From Phycisphaerales bacterium UBA6054 (GTDB taxonomy: Bacteria; Planctomycetota; Phycisphaerae; Phycisphaerales; UBA1924): a stretch of 6,311 nucleotides of DNA. Shown here piece by piece: positions 6,309-6,311 of this stretch (position 1 is its first letter; each line of letters starts with the position of its first letter). A model generated the notes under the pieces. It searched no databases. It saw only the letters and a program-made list of their open reading frames with translations, and was not told where the DNA came from. Where the stretch lies: assembly GCA_002429045.1 (NCBI GenBank), contig DIYM01000088.1:1-6311 (forward strand), given 5' to 3'. Made by a program: the position numbers and the translations under genes.

Positions 6309-6311
6309 ATC

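Noticed and set aside
1..6311. CRISPR array, tRNA/rRNA genes, insertion sequence or phage traces
   Set aside because: No direct repeats with spacers, cloverleaf-like segments, transposase motifs or terminal inverted repeats were seen; coding density and composition are uniform.

Overview
The window is a GC-rich bacterial chromosomal segment in which every supported gene lies on the minus strand, so transcription runs from the right edge (6311) towards the left edge (1). Gene order, in the direction of transcription, is: membrane histidine kinase (6150-4306), single-domain STAS protein (4290-3952), GspE/PilB-type secretion ATPase with an N-terminal MshEN-like domain (3955-2099), GspF/PilC-type inner-membrane platform protein (2102-882), and a PilM-like actin-fold protein (879 to beyond position 1, C-terminus missing). 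A perfect 11-bp hairpin with a T-rich flank at the right end looks like the terminator of an upstream leftward gene and marks the probable start of this transcription unit.

The genes are packed tightly. The kinase stop is 15 nt from the STAS start. STAS/ATPase (GTGA) and ATPase/platform (ATGA) overlap by 4 nt. The platform stop lies within a run of three consecutive ATG codons that opens the PilM-like gene. There is essentially no non-coding DNA except the 161 bp upstream of the kinase. This indicates one operon with translational coupling.

Functionally, the last three genes are the cytoplasmic motor, its membrane platform and the cytoplasmic actin-like scaffold of a type IV filament machine (type IV pilus or type II secretion/pseudopilus). 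PilN/PilO-like genes would be expected just beyond the left edge. The two leading genes are regulatory: a PAS-containing sensor kinase with a periplasmic sensor region, and a STAS protein that keeps the Asp-Ser phospho-acceptor site. No response regulator, anti-sigma kinase or phosphatase is visible here, so their wiring cannot be closed from this window.

High GC, frequent GTG/TTG starts, and an MshEN-GspE / GspF / divergent PilM arrangement are compatible with a planctomycete of the Phycisphaerae type. That placement is an impression from sequence style and not demonstrated. No mobile element, CRISPR array, tRNA, rRNA or compositional break was seen. The most interesting points are the signalling pair fused by operon structure to the filament motor, the loss of canonical nucleotide-binding acidic residues in the PilM-like protein, and altered c-di-GMP-motif positions in the ATPase.
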